A DNA stretch of 29,316 bases from positions 1 through 29,316 of the forward strand of contig JAEYBE010000022.1 of NCBI GenBank assembly GCA_023404495.1. Reading direction: 5' to 3'. The notes below the pieces were generated by a model that did no database searches, was not told the DNA's origin, and was given only the letters and a program-made list of their open reading frames with translations. Positions 15,107-23,413 of the stretch are shown in pieces. The position numbers were made by a program, and so were the translations under genes. This DNA is from Actinomycetes bacterium. GTDB lineage: Bacteria; Actinomycetota; Thermoleophilia; Solirubrobacterales; JACPNS01. Positions within the stretch are counted from its first letter, which is position 1, and the number at the start of each line of letters is the position of its first letter.

Positions 15107-15114
15107 TTACGCGC

Positions 15115-15819
15115 GTGATCGCGCTGCTCTACGACATTCACGGCAACGATCTCGCCCTGGAAGCGGTGATCGCCGACGCGCGCGCCGCAGGCGCAGACGC
15201 CTGGCTGCTGGGCGGCGACTACTGCCTGATGGGAGCGCGGCCCGCCGCGGTGCTCGACCAGCTCGAAACGCTGCCGGCCGACACGGTCTGGCTTCGCGGC
15301 AATACCGAACGCTGGGTCGAGCACCCGGACTCACCCGATATCCCGGTTGAGGCGATTCGTGACGCGGCGCTGTTCGTCGAGCACGCGACCGGCGTGGAGT
15401 CCGTGCGAGAGCTTGCCGCACTGCCGGACCTAGTGCACGATGCGCCGTTTGCGGGCGCCGAGATGACGCTCTTCTGCCACGCCTCCCCGGGTTCGGACAT
15501 GGTCGGCTTCACCGATCAAGCGGCCGATGGCGACGGCGCGGCGGCGGCCAGCGACTTCGAGGCTAACACGATCGTCTGCGGCCACACGCACATTCAGTTC
15601 GCCCGCGAGGTCGGCGTGATCGAGATCGTCAATCCCGGAAGCGTCGGCATGCCGTTCGACGGCGACCAGCGCGCGGCCTACGCCCTGCTCGCCCCGGATG
15701 GTTCATTCGACCTGCGACGCGTCGACTACGACATCGAGCGCGCGATCGCCGCCTACGACCAAATCGAAGCCGACTGGGCCTCGATCGCCCGGCGCCGTCT
15801 CGCAACCGCACGCATCTGA
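15115..15819 (+). CDS. Calcineurin-like metallophosphoesterase (YfcE/MJ0936 type)
   Basis: A 234-residue protein with a dimetal phosphoesterase site: LLYDIHGN at the N-terminus, LLGGDYC, LRGNTERW (GNTE in place of the common GNHE), CHASPGSD and CGHTHIQFAREVG, then NPGSVGMPF. This order is typical of YfcE-like phosphodiesterases. Substrate unknown. GTG 15115 is the first start in frame and follows TATGCT by 8 nt. It is convergent with the YgjP-like metallopeptidase gene, with a strong palindrome between them. Confidence 0.9.
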   Translation: MIALLYDIHGNDLALEAVIADARAAGADAWLLGGDYCLMGARPAAVLDQLETLPADTVWLRGNTERWVEHPDSPDIPVEAIRDAALFVEHATGVESVRELAALPDLVHDAPFAGAEMTLFCHASPGSDMVGFTDQAADGDGAAAASDFEANTIVCGHTHIQFAREVGVIEIVNPGSVGMPFDGDQRAAYALLAPDGSFDLRRVDYDIERAIAAYDQIEADWASIARRRLATARI

Positions 15820-15845
15820 TCTCCAAGCCCTTCGCTGCCAAGAAA

Positions 15846-15873
15846 TACGTCTTGCCGAATTCGGCAAGACGTA
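15846..15873. terminator. 28-bp perfect palindrome between convergent genes
   Basis: TACGTCTTGCCGAA is followed directly by its exact reverse complement, giving 14-bp arms with no spacer. It lies between the phosphoesterase stop (15819) and the YgjP-like stop (15911), the position of a bidirectional terminator. There is no U-tract. Its TACGTC/GACGTA ends are shared with the stem at 10385-10420. Confidence 0.75.
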
Positions 15874-15910
15874 CCTCTTCGCAGAATCTGGCTCAGTTGC
15901 GCCCCGTGGC

Positions 15911-16630
15911 TCAGATCAGGCGCAGCGTGGAGCCGTGGCGCTTTAGCCAAAGGCGGCTCTCGCGCCACTCGGGCACTCGTGCCTCCATCAGATCCCAAAA
16001 GCGCGAGGAATGGTCGCGGACCTCCAAGTGCGCCGCCTCATGTTCGACGACGTAGTCGAGCACTGCCTCGGGCGCCAGCAGCAACCTCCAGTTGAAGCTG
16101 ATCGTGCCGCTGGTCGAGCAACTCCCCCACCGCGTCTTCTGGTCGCGCACCGCGACGCGCTCGTAACTTGTGCCGTTTCGCAGCACACAGGCATCGAGCC
16201 GAGTCGCAAAGATCTCCCGCGCCTGCCGGCGATACCAACGTTCAAGCGCTGCAGCCACGGTCTCACGGCGATCGTTCGGCACACGAACCCACAGCTCCCC
16301 CGCGGCGACCTTGTGCGTGACGCGCCCCGACGGCCCGTCGAGCACACGCAGAGTCAGCTCAACTCCGACAAACGGAACACTCGAGCCATCCGCGAGCGCG
16401 CGCGAGGCGACGATCTCATCGGCCGCTTCGATCTTCGCCAGCGTCCGATTGATCCACTCGGCGCGCTCGTCGATGAACGCGTGGCCGTGGCGCTCGGCCG
16501 TGCGCTCAGGCAGAGTTAGCACGACGCCGTCGTCTCCGACCGTGATGCGGATGTTCTTGGCGCGCTTGGAGCGCCGCAGGGCGTAGCGAAAGCCGTCGCC
16601 CGCAAAGACGAGCTCAGCCGCCTCGCTCAC
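15911..16630 (-). CDS. YgjP-like (DUF45) zinc metallopeptidase
   Basis: A 239-residue protein. It starts with a basic KRAKNIRITV segment typical of the family. The region KTRWGSCSTSGTISFNWRLLLAP and the zinc motif HEAAH in YVVEHEAAHLEVRDHSSRFW identify the YgjP/DUF45 metallopeptidase-like group; physiological substrate is unknown. GTG 16630 overlaps the guaA stop in a GTGA tetranucleotide; GTG 16636 two codons upstream is an alternative. It is the last gene of guaB3-guaA-ygjP-like on this strand, ending at a palindromic terminator. Confidence 0.88.
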   Translation of the reverse strand: MSEAAELVFAGDGFRYALRRSKRAKNIRITVGDDGVVLTLPERTAERHGHAFIDERAEWINRTLAKIEAADEIVASRALADGSSVPFVGVELTLRVLDGPSGRVTHKVAAGELWVRVPNDRRETVAAALERWYRRQAREIFATRLDACVLRNGTSYERVAVRDQKTRWGSCSTSGTISFNWRLLLAPEAVLDYVVEHEAAHLEVRDHSSRFWDLMEARVPEWRESRLWLKRHGSTLRLI

Positions 16631-18243
16631 TCCCACTCAATGGTCGCGGGCGGCTTGCTCGAGATGTCGAGCGTCACGCGATTGACGCCGCGCAGCTCGT
16701 TGATCAGGCGCTTGGAGACGGTCTCAAGCAGGTCGTACGGGAGCCGCGCCCAGTCGGCTGTCATCGCGTCGTCGGAAGTGACCGCACGGATAACGACCGG
16801 ATATGCGTAGGAGCGCTCGTCGCCCTGCACGCCGACCGACTTGACGACCGGCAGCACGCAGAAGCTCTGCCAGAGCTCGCGGTAGAGACCGGCCTTGCGG
16901 ATCTCGTCCTGCAAGATCGCGTCGGCCTCGCGCACGATCTCGAGGCGCTCGCGGTTGACCTCGCCGCCGACAATGCGGATCGCGAGACCCGGACCCGGGA
17001 AGGGCTGGCGCCAGACGAGGTTCTCGGCCATCCCGAGCTCCGCGCCGACGGCGCGCACCTCGTCCTTGAAGAGCCAGCGCAGCGGCTCGACCAGTTCGAA
17101 ATCCATGTCCTCGGGCAGTCCACCGACGTTGTGGTGGGACTTGATCGTCGAGGTGCCGTGTCCGCCGCCGCTCTCGATCACGTCCGAGTAGAGCGTGCCC
17201 TGGACAAGGAACTTGGCTTCAAGCGCGCCGGCCTCAGCCTCAAACGTGCGGATGAACTGGTCGCCGATGATCTTGCGCTTCTCTTCCGGGTCGGTGACGC
17301 CGGCCAGTCGCTCGAGAAACACGTCGGCGGCGTCCACATGGATCAGCGGTACGTGGAAGTTGTCGCGAAACACGGCGACGACCTGCTCGGCTTCGTTCTT
17401 GCGCATCATCCCGTGGTCGACGAAGACACACGTGAGCTGATCGCCGATCGCCTTGTGCACGAGCAGTGCCGCCACCGAACTGTCAACGCCGCCTGAGAGC
17501 CCGCAGATGACCTTCCCATCGCCGACCTGCTCGCGGATTTTGGCGATCTGCTCGTCGATCACTGAAGCTGGGCTCCAGAGACCGTCCGCCCCGCAGACGT
17601 CGTACAGGAAGCGTTTGAGCACATCTGTTCCGTAGGGCGTGTGCACGACCTCGGGGTGGAACTGGATGCCGTAGAGCTGGCGCTCGTTGTCCTCAAAAGC
17701 GGCAACCGGCGATTCGTCGGACGACGCCAGCGCGGTGAAGCCGGGCGGCGCCTCGTAAACAGTGTCGCGGTGACTCATCCAGCACTGCTGCTCATCGGGC
17801 AGATCGCGGAAGAGCCGGCCATGCTCCTTGACGTGCAGGTTGGAACGCCCGAACTCGCCGACCGGCGCCTGCTCGACCCTGCCGCCGAGGCCAAGCGCCA
17901 TCGCCTGCATGCCGTAACAAATGCCCATCACCGGGATGCCGAGCTCGAGCAATTCCTGGCGCAGCTCCGGCGCGTCGTCGGTGTACACCGAAGCCGGTCC
18001 GCCGGAGAGAATCAAACCGCTCGGCTGGCGCGCGATCAGGTCCTCGACCGGGATGTTCGCCGGCAAGAGCTCCGAATAGACGCCGCACTCGCGCACGCGG
18101 CGAGCGATCAGCTGGTTGTACTGGCCCCCGAAGTCGAGAACCAGCACCTCCTGCGCCTGGAGCTCTGACCCGCCGATCGCACCGCCGGCGACGCCAAGCT
18201 CTGCTGCTGCGTCGCCTGCGGTGGCGTGCTCGGACGGATTCAA
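16627..18243 (-). CDS. guaA: GMP synthase (glutamine-hydrolysing)
   Basis: A 538-residue enzyme that converts XMP to GMP using glutamine and ATP. The glutaminase domain (~32-215) has VLDFGGQYNQLIARRVRE, catalytic Cys109 (GICYGMQAM), and His196/Glu198 (QFHPEV). The ATP-pyrophosphatase domain has the PP-loop GLSGGVDSS (~248-256). The C-terminal dimerisation domain has RQPFPGPGLAIR and ends in TIEWE. The frame is open far upstream, but that part overlaps guaB3 and is Arg-rich noise. TTG 18243 is preferred: AGGGG lies 5 nt upstream, and it is 8 bp after the guaB3 stop. This leaves a ~30-residue N-terminal extension. A GTG further in would give the usual length but lacks ribosome-site spacing. Confidence 0.96.
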   Translation of the reverse strand: MNPSEHATAGDAAAELGVAGGAIGGSELQAQEVLVLDFGGQYNQLIARRVRECGVYSELLPANIPVEDLIARQPSGLILSGGPASVYTDDAPELRQELLELGIPVMGICYGMQAMALGLGGRVEQAPVGEFGRSNLHVKEHGRLFRDLPDEQQCWMSHRDTVYEAPPGFTALASSDESPVAAFEDNERQLYGIQFHPEVVHTPYGTDVLKRFLYDVCGADGLWSPASVIDEQIAKIREQVGDGKVICGLSGGVDSSVAALLVHKAIGDQLTCVFVDHGMMRKNEAEQVVAVFRDNFHVPLIHVDAADVFLERLAGVTDPEEKRKIIGDQFIRTFEAEAGALEAKFLVQGTLYSDVIESGGGHGTSTIKSHHNVGGLPEDMDFELVEPLRWLFKDEVRAVGAELGMAENLVWRQPFPGPGLAIRIVGGEVNRERLEIVREADAILQDEIRKAGLYRELWQSFCVLPVVKSVGVQGDERSYAYPVVIRAVTSDDAMTADWARLPYDLLETVSKRLINELRGVNRVTLDISSKPPATIEWE

Positions 18244-18251
18244 CGCCGCCC

Positions 18252-19451
18252 CTAGTTCTTGTCGACCGCGACGGCGACGGCCGCGCGTCCGTTCGATCCC
18301 ATGCCGACCGACTGCGCGCGCTGGAGCTGCTTGCCCTCGGTCTGCAGCGACGGGGCCACCATCACCTCTGCCCGGTGGAACTCGGGAATATCGGCATATC
18401 CAGTCGTCGCCATCGATGTGCGCAGTCCGCCCATCAGGTTGAACGTGCCGTCGTTCTCGTTGGCCGGGCCGAGCAGGATCTGCTCGAGTGAGCCGTTCTG
18501 CTCGGTGCGCACGCGCGCGCCGCGCGGGAGCGACGGGTGGAAGGTCGCCATGCCCCAGTGGAAGCCACGTCCAGGCGCCTCGTAGGCGCGAGCGAGCGGC
18601 GAGCCGATCATCACAGCGTCGGCTCCGCAGGCCACGGCCTTGGAGACGTCGCCGCCGTTGCGCATGCCGCCGTCGGCGATCACGTTGACGTACTCGCCGG
18701 TCTCGAGCATGTGCTGACTGCGCGCGGCCTGGACGTCGGCGATCGCAGTTGCCTGCGGCACACCCACTCCAAGCACTCCGCGGGTCGTGCAGGCAGCGCC
18801 CGGTCCGACGCCGACGAGCACGCCGACGCAACCGGTGCGCATCAGATGCAGCGCGGTCGAGTAGCTGGCGCAGCCACCGAGCACGCACGGGATTGGAATC
18901 TCGTTGATGAATTCTTTGAGGTTGAGCGGCTCGACAGTCGTCGAGACATGCTCAGCGGAAATCACGGTGCCCTGGATGACGAGGATGTCAAGACCTGCGT
19001 CGAGTGCGATCTCGTAGTAGTCCTGCACCTTCTGCGGGGTCAGCGAGGCGGCGGTGACGACGCCCTGCTCCTTGATTTCGCGGATCCGCTGGGCGAGCAG
19101 CTCGGGCTTGACCGGCTCTTCGTAGATCTTCTGCATCTCGGCCGTGGCGACCTCGGGGGCGTAGCCGGCGATCTGATCGAGCTTGTCCTCGGCGTCCTCG
19201 TAACGCGAGAAGATGCCTTCGAGGTTCAGCACGCCGAGACCGCCGAGCTTGCCGATGATTCCGGCAGTCTTGGGTGAGATCACGCCGTCCATCGCCGATC
19301 CCATCAAGGGGAGCTCAAAGCGATACGGGCCGAGCGTCCAGGAGATGTCGACGTCATCAGGGTCACGCGTCCTGCGCGACGGGACGATGGCGATGTCGTC
19401 GAAGCCGTAGGCACGACGACCTTTCTTACCGCGGCCGATCTCTACTTCCAT
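18252..19451 (-). CDS. guaB3: GuaB3-type IMP dehydrogenase family protein
   Basis: A 399-residue TIM-barrel protein of the IMPDH/GMPR family without the CBS-domain insertion of ordinary GuaB. The catalytic loop GPGAACTTRGVLGVGVPQATA carries Cys221. GSAMDGV, IADGGMRNGGDVSKAVACGADAVMIGSPLA and the C-terminal flap-like region are present. The RRAYGFDDIAIVPSRRTRDP N-terminus fits GuaB3, a class found in actinobacteria and cyanobacteria. Its adjacency to guaA suggests XMP production from IMP for GMP synthesis. TGAGG 6 nt before ATG 19451 is a good ribosome site, so unlike many neighbours this mRNA has a leader. Confidence 0.93.
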   Translation of the reverse strand: MEVEIGRGKKGRRAYGFDDIAIVPSRRTRDPDDVDISWTLGPYRFELPLMGSAMDGVISPKTAGIIGKLGGLGVLNLEGIFSRYEDAEDKLDQIAGYAPEVATAEMQKIYEEPVKPELLAQRIREIKEQGVVTAASLTPQKVQDYYEIALDAGLDILVIQGTVISAEHVSTTVEPLNLKEFINEIPIPCVLGGCASYSTALHLMRTGCVGVLVGVGPGAACTTRGVLGVGVPQATAIADVQAARSQHMLETGEYVNVIADGGMRNGGDVSKAVACGADAVMIGSPLARAYEAPGRGFHWGMATFHPSLPRGARVRTEQNGSLEQILLGPANENDGTFNLMGGLRTSMATTGYADIPEFHRAEVMVAPSLQTEGKQLQRAQSVGMGSNGRAAVAVAVDKN

Positions 19452-19589
19452 GGATACCTCAGGATGGTGGGACGAGCTGGTCCGGATCGGTGGGTGCCGG
19501 CCAGCAACAGGGGCTTCATCCGTCTACGTTACCAACGGGCAGGACGGCTCTAATCGGCAGATTTGGAGCGGGATTGCGCCTCCGCAAAA

Positions 19590-19613
19590 CTTTCCTGCAA
19601 AGTGCCGGAAAAG
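19590..19613 (-). terminator. Hairpin with TTCC-TGCAA loop after the PfkB gene
   Basis: TTTCC and GGAAA enclose TGCAAAGTGCC, starting 7 nt beyond the pfkB-family stop and upstream of guaB3. Loop and stem resemble those at 3761-3786. The rest of the 169-bp gap (19452-19620) shows only a possible TAACGT near 19530 and the guaB3 ribosome site. Confidence 0.4.
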
Positions 19614-19620
19614 CGATGAG

Positions 19621-20574
19621 TTATGAGACGACCGGACGGCGAATCGCGTCGATTTCGACGCGGTCGACGAGTTGGTCCACCGCCGTGCGGTCAAGCGTCC
19701 CGGCGCCGAAGTGCTGAGTCGACTCGGCGCCGCAGGCGACGGCGTAGCGAAGCGCCTCCTCGCCGCCCAGGCCGATGTATCGCGCGCTCACGAGCCCCGC
19801 GACGAGCGCATCTCCAGAACCAACTGTCGTGACCGGGTCGAGCTCGGGTGCCTTCACATGCAGAGTTGTGTCTGGCTGCTCGTCGATCACCGCCCAACAA
19901 CCGTCGCTGCTGGTCACCACGGCGTCGCGCGCACCGAGCGTCCGCAGTTCGACCGGTGCCGAGGCCAGATCGGCGTCGTCGACGAACTCGCGTCCTGCCA
20001 ACTCCTCGGTCTCGAGCACGTTCGGCGCGATCATGTCGGGTTCGGAGCGCAGCGCCTGGAGCATCACATCGCCTTCGGCGTCGACCAGCGTGGTGACGCC
20101 GGCCTTGCGCAGCGCCGCTACAAGTTCGCCGTAGAACTCATGTCCGATGCCGCGCGGCATCGAGCCGGCGATCACGCAGATGTCGGCGCCTGGCGCCAGG
20201 TACATCAGCTTCTCGCGAAACAGCTCGAGCTCGGCCTCGGTGACGCGCGGGCCGTGCTCGTTGATCTCCGTCTGCTCGCCAGTCGTCGGATCGATCAGAA
20301 CGGTGGAAGTTCGCGACTCTTCGCCGATCCGCACGAAGTCGTTGAGCACCGATTCCTGCGTCAGGTACTCGATGATCCTCGTTCCGGTCACGCCGCCGGC
20401 AAATCCGGTTGCGATCACCGGCTGACCAAGGCACTTCAGCGCGCGGGCGACGTTGATGCCCTTGCCTCCGGCGGCGGCCCGCTTGTCAACGGCGCGGTGC
20501 CTTGCGCCAAGGCGAAAGTGCGGAACGGACAACGTGTTGTCGATTGCCGCGTTGAGTGTGACCGTGATGATCAT
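19621..20574 (-). CDS. PfkB-family hexose/1-phosphofructokinase-type kinase
   Basis: A 317-residue ribokinase-fold kinase. AAAGGKGINVARALKCLG (residues 33-50) is the substrate-side motif of the FruK/LacC/PfkB subgroup, and TTVGSGDALVAGL (249-261) holds the anion hole and catalytic base Asp255. This subgroup phosphorylates fructose-1-phosphate, tagatose-6-phosphate or fructose-6-phosphate; which one is not decidable here. No fructose PTS genes are nearby, so the FruK role is not supported by context. ATG 20574 (MIITVTLN) is a typical start, with no clear ribosome site. Confidence 0.9.
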   Translation of the reverse strand: MIITVTLNAAIDNTLSVPHFRLGARHRAVDKRAAAGGKGINVARALKCLGQPVIATGFAGGVTGTRIIEYLTQESVLNDFVRIGEESRTSTVLIDPTTGEQTEINEHGPRVTEAELELFREKLMYLAPGADICVIAGSMPRGIGHEFYGELVAALRKAGVTTLVDAEGDVMLQALRSEPDMIAPNVLETEELAGREFVDDADLASAPVELRTLGARDAVVTSSDGCWAVIDEQPDTTLHVKAPELDPVTTVGSGDALVAGLVSARYIGLGGEEALRYAVACGAESTQHFGAGTLDRTAVDQLVDRVEIDAIRRPVVS

Positions 20575-20611
20575 CGTTGCTGGATTGCCGTGCTTGCTTG
20601 TTTACCGCGGC

Positions 20612-20660
20612 TGGGATCCCCACCCCTGCATCGGCTGAAGTTGCGCCGGGGATTATCCCA
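20612..20660 (-). terminator. Long stem overlapping the dac stop codon
   Basis: TGGGATCCCC (20612-20621) can pair with GGGG (20648-20651) and ATCCCA (20655-20660), with a 3-nt bulge. The minus-strand TAA of the carboxypeptidase gene (20653-20655) lies in the bulge and stem edge. It is probably a terminator for the LysM-dac operon. Confidence 0.45.
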
Positions 20661-21963
20661 CGAAACGCGGCCGGCGCGTCCGCCCGCGCTCACCGCCGAA
20701 GAAAAACGCGCAGAGCAGCAAGATTGCGGCGCCGATCAACAGGAACGGCAGGATTCCGCCTAGCGTGTGCAGCATCACCGCGTAGGTTGGAGCCGCAGGC
20801 ACCGCCTCGGCCAGCGCGACCGGCACCGTGGCAACTTGCTTCCCGTCGCGCAGCACGATCGCGCTGCCGACAACCGACCCCTTGGATCGCGGACCCTTGA
20901 TCTCCTCGGGCGCCCTGAGCTGCACTGCGACGCGTTGCCCATTGCGGGCGGCGAGTGCGATATCGCGGCGCGGATAGACCTTCGCGGTGATGTCCTGGTA
21001 CTGCACGGGCAGAGCGGCCACGGCCCGCTTCTTGCGCACTGGGGTTAGCGCCGCGTAGTGCGCCCGACCGAACTTCAGCAACGCGGCCGAGTCGCCCTCG
21101 CGCGCTGCCTCAGACGGCTCGCCTGTGACCACAGAGACAAGATCCGCGTCGGCCTTGGACGCCGAGCCGACCAACAGGTATCCGGCCGCCAGCGTGTGAC
21201 CGGTCTTGACCCCAGTCGCCCAGCGGTACTTGCCGACCAGCGGATTGCGGTTGGCGATGCGATGGACGCGGTTACCGGAGCGCAAGGTTGCCCGGGACTT
21301 GTCCACGACGTTCGCGAATCGCGGCACCTTGAGCGCATTGCGCGCGAGCTGCGCGAGATCGCTGGCGGTCGAATAGTTGTTCGGGGAATCGAGGCCGATC
21401 GGGTTGGCAAAGCGTGTCCGCGTCAGCCCCATCGCACGCGCCTGTCGGTTCATCGCGGCGACGAACGCCGCTCGCGACGACGCCGTCCGCGCGGCGAGCG
21501 TGTCGGCCGCATCGTTTCCACTCTCAAGCAGCAGACCGCGAATCAGGTCCTGCGCACTCATGAGTTCGCCCGGCCGCAATCCAAGCAGGGACTCGCCCGG
21601 CGTCCCGTTGTAATTGGTCGCCGTCAGCATCTCGCCCGGCCGGGTCCGCGCGATCGCAACCAGCGCGGTCATGATCTTCGTGGTGCTGGCGATCAGTCGC
21701 TTCTTCTGCGTGCCGCGCCCCCAGAGCTTGACGCCGGTCTGCGCGTCGAGCACGATTCCGGTCTTCGCGTCGATACCGCCGGGCGCCCTGGGCTCTTTGA
21801 CGACTACCCGCTTGCTGCTGACCGTGCGCACGACGCTGTCGGCGGCGAACGATTGTGCAGCGAGGACCTGCCAGACCGCCAATATGACAATCAGCGCGAG
21901 CAGGGCACGCGCCATCGTTAGTGCGGAGGGCGGCAAGGCTTGCGGCCGTTTGGAGTGCATCAC
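20653..21963 (-). CDS. D-alanyl-D-alanine carboxypeptidase (PBP5/DacF type)
   Basis: A 436-residue peptidase S11 protein. An N-terminal membrane helix or signal (~18-40, ending near AQSFAAD) is followed by the three active-site motifs STTK (93-96), SGN (148-150) and KTG (253-255). A C-terminal helix (~400-424) and basic tail would anchor it. It removes terminal D-Ala from peptidoglycan stem peptides outside the membrane, controlling cross-linking. GTG 21963 overlaps the LysM gene stop (GTGA), with ATG 21960 as alternative. It is downstream of and coupled to the LysM gene. Confidence 0.95.
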   Translation of the reverse strand: MMHSKRPQALPPSALTMARALLALIVILAVWQVLAAQSFAADSVVRTVSSKRVVVKEPRAPGGIDAKTGIVLDAQTGVKLWGRGTQKKRLIASTTKIMTALVAIARTRPGEMLTATNYNGTPGESLLGLRPGELMSAQDLIRGLLLESGNDAADTLAARTASSRAAFVAAMNRQARAMGLTRTRFANPIGLDSPNNYSTASDLAQLARNALKVPRFANVVDKSRATLRSGNRVHRIANRNPLVGKYRWATGVKTGHTLAAGYLLVGSASKADADLVSVVTGEPSEAAREGDSAALLKFGRAHYAALTPVRKKRAVAALPVQYQDITAKVYPRRDIALAARNGQRVAVQLRAPEEIKGPRSKGSVVGSAIVLRDGKQVATVPVALAEAVPAAPTYAVMLHTLGGILPFLLIGAAILLLCAFFFGGERGRTRRPRFVG

Positions 21964-22544
21964 TCCTTGAGCTTAAGTTTCTGGCCGGGCTGCAGTGCCC
22001 GCGGGTCGATCTCGGGGTTGAGTTCCTGGAGCGTGTCGACGTCGACGCCGAACTTCACAGCGATCGCTGAAAAGCTGTCGCCGGCCTTCACCACGTAGAC
22101 GGTGCGATTGGTCGTGGTGCCACCGGAGGCCTGCTTGGCCTCGGACGCGCTTGACGAACTCGGAGAATCGCTGCTGGAAGGTGACTTGACCGATCCGTCG
22201 CTGCTCTGCGAGGTGAGCACGACAAAACACGCGAGCGCGGTCAGCACAACCGCAAGCGGCGCCATGATGCGCGCGCCGGAACCGGCCTTGACATCACGTG
22301 GGCGGCGCGGACTTCCGCCCGCAGTGTGCACGCGCGGTGATTGGCCGCTGCGCGAACTGCCACCGTTTCCACCCGCGCGCTTGGCGCCGCCGGAAGGCCT
22401 CGACTGCCGGCCTGAAGGCGATGTGCGCTCACCACGCGGCGGACGCTTTGAGCGGTCGCCGATATCGCGCTCTGAGCGCCCGCGCACTGGGCGCGGCTGG
22501 TCGGCTTGGCTGCCGGCGGGAACTTTCTTCAGGGGTTCGGCCAT
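21960..22544 (-). CDS. Membrane-anchored LysM peptidoglycan-binding protein
   Basis: A 194-residue protein. Residues 1-92 are a basic, Arg/Ser/Gly/Pro-rich cytoplasmic segment. One transmembrane helix spans ~93-111, then a Ser-rich linker (~112-145), then a single LysM domain at the C-terminus (149-192: VYVVKAGDSFSAIAVKFGVDVDTLQELNPEIDP). LysM binds peptidoglycan glycan, so the protein links membrane and wall. ATG 22544 is 8 nt after a TATGAT -10 box, with no ribosome site. The stop overlaps the dac start, so a wall-binding protein and a D,D-carboxypeptidase are made together. Confidence 0.92.
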   Translation of the reverse strand: MAEPLKKVPAGSQADQPRPVRGRSERDIGDRSKRPPRGERTSPSGRQSRPSGGAKRAGGNGGSSRSGQSPRVHTAGGSPRRPRDVKAGSGARIMAPLAVVLTALACFVVLTSQSSDGSVKSPSSSDSPSSSSASEAKQASGGTTTNRTVYVVKAGDSFSAIAVKFGVDVDTLQELNPEIDPRALQPGQKLKLKE

Positions 22545-22552
22545 CTTCGGCG

Positions 22553-22558
22553 ATCATA
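22553..22558 (-). promoter_or_regulatory. -10 box for the LysM-dac operon (leaderless)
   Basis: TATGAT ends 8 nt before ATG 22544. It is one base from the TATAAT consensus and is one of the best -10 matches in the window. Confidence 0.6.
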
Positions 22559-22603
22559 ACGGCGCGCGGTGGTCCGGCGCTTAGCTCTGCAATGCGCCAC
22601 CCA

Positions 22604-22635
22604 GCAGACATTCCCTGCAAATCAAGCGAATCTGC
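22604..22635 (-). terminator. Hairpin with TTC-CCTGCAA loop at the RNase D-like gene end
   Basis: GCAGA..TTC pairs with GAATCTGC across a 2-nt bulge; the loop is CCTGCAAATCAAGC. It includes the stop codon at 22622-22624. Loop and closing TTCC/GAA pairs resemble the hairpins at 3761 and 19590. Confidence 0.35.
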
Positions 22636-23338
22636 GAGCTTCTGAGACCGATCGTTCAGCGGCGGCTTCGATCTCGGCGCTCCAGCCGAACTCGAGCGCA
22701 TCGCGCTCGAGCCGGTTGCGCAGCGGGATCAGCACCATTGCATCGAGCGCGCCGTACTCCACCTGCGCCGAGGTGAGTACCGGAGCGCTCCAGTCCGAGA
22801 GTCGCTGTTCTTTCGAGAGCTCAAAACCCAGCAACTCGTTGCAGACGTGCGCGAGATTGCTCCCCTGCGGTGCAAACACACCGGTTCGGCGCGCGCGTTC
22901 GCGTACGAAGACCCAGCGGGTGTCGAACATCGGGGTGAGCGTGAAGCCGCCGTGGCGGGCCAGCCAACTCTGTTCGAACTCGGCGTTGTGCGCGATCCAC
23001 CCGATCTCAAGGCCGGCGATCGCGTGGTGCAGCGCGTCCCACGCGTCAAAGGCGAAGCAGTCGAGTACGGCGCATCGGCCCCCGGCAGCGATCTGCGCGA
23101 GCCGGATGCGTCCATCCTGCGGCGCGAGCGACGTCGTTTCGATGTCGATTCCAACCGACAGCGCGTCGCTCATCGGCGAGCTTGTTGCCGATTCGAGGAC
23201 CCAACCAAGTGCATCGACGGCAGAAACCGCATCCGTCGCATAGACGTACTCGCCGCGCTCGCTGCCAAACCGCGCTGCGATCGGCTGCCGCTCAATTGCG
23301 GGCGCCGGACCTGCGGTGGTGATGATCGCGGGTTGCAC
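22622..23338 (-). CDS. RNase D-like 3'-5' exonuclease (DEDD family)
   Basis: A 238-residue protein from GTG 23338, which has AAGGAG 6 nt upstream; the longer frame from TTG 23356 starts inside that ribosome site. The exonuclease motifs are SVGIDIETTSL (Asp65, Glu67), WIAHNAEFEQSWL and EYGALDAMVL. In the second motif a Glu stands where Asp is usual (HNAEFE versus HN-x-x-FD), so activity should be viewed with some care. No HRDC domain is present, so it is shorter than E. coli RNase D and more like the exonuclease domain alone. It may act on RNA or DNA ends. Confidence 0.83.
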   Translation of the reverse strand: MQPAIITTAGPAPAIERQPIAARFGSERGEYVYATDAVSAVDALGWVLESATSSPMSDALSVGIDIETTSLAPQDGRIRLAQIAAGGRCAVLDCFAFDAWDALHHAIAGLEIGWIAHNAEFEQSWLARHGGFTLTPMFDTRWVFVRERARRTGVFAPQGSNLAHVCNELLGFELSKEQRLSDWSAPVLTSAQVEYGALDAMVLIPLRNRLERDALEFGWSAEIEAAAERSVSEARRFA

Positions 23339-23413
23339 GTCGACTCCTTGGGACAAGCTTGACGCGACCCGCGGTCGGCTCGACTCTGGCGACGCGCGCC
23401 GCCACGCGATCGC

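Noticed and set aside
18244..18888. 215-residue N-terminal extension of GuaA
   Set aside because: It overlaps guaB3 in another frame and is Arg-rich with no motifs; TTG 18243 with a ribosome site is a better start.
19452..19620. Purine riboswitch before guaB3
   Set aside because: No three-way junction with the conserved loop sequences can be drawn; the gap holds a short hairpin and a ribosome site.
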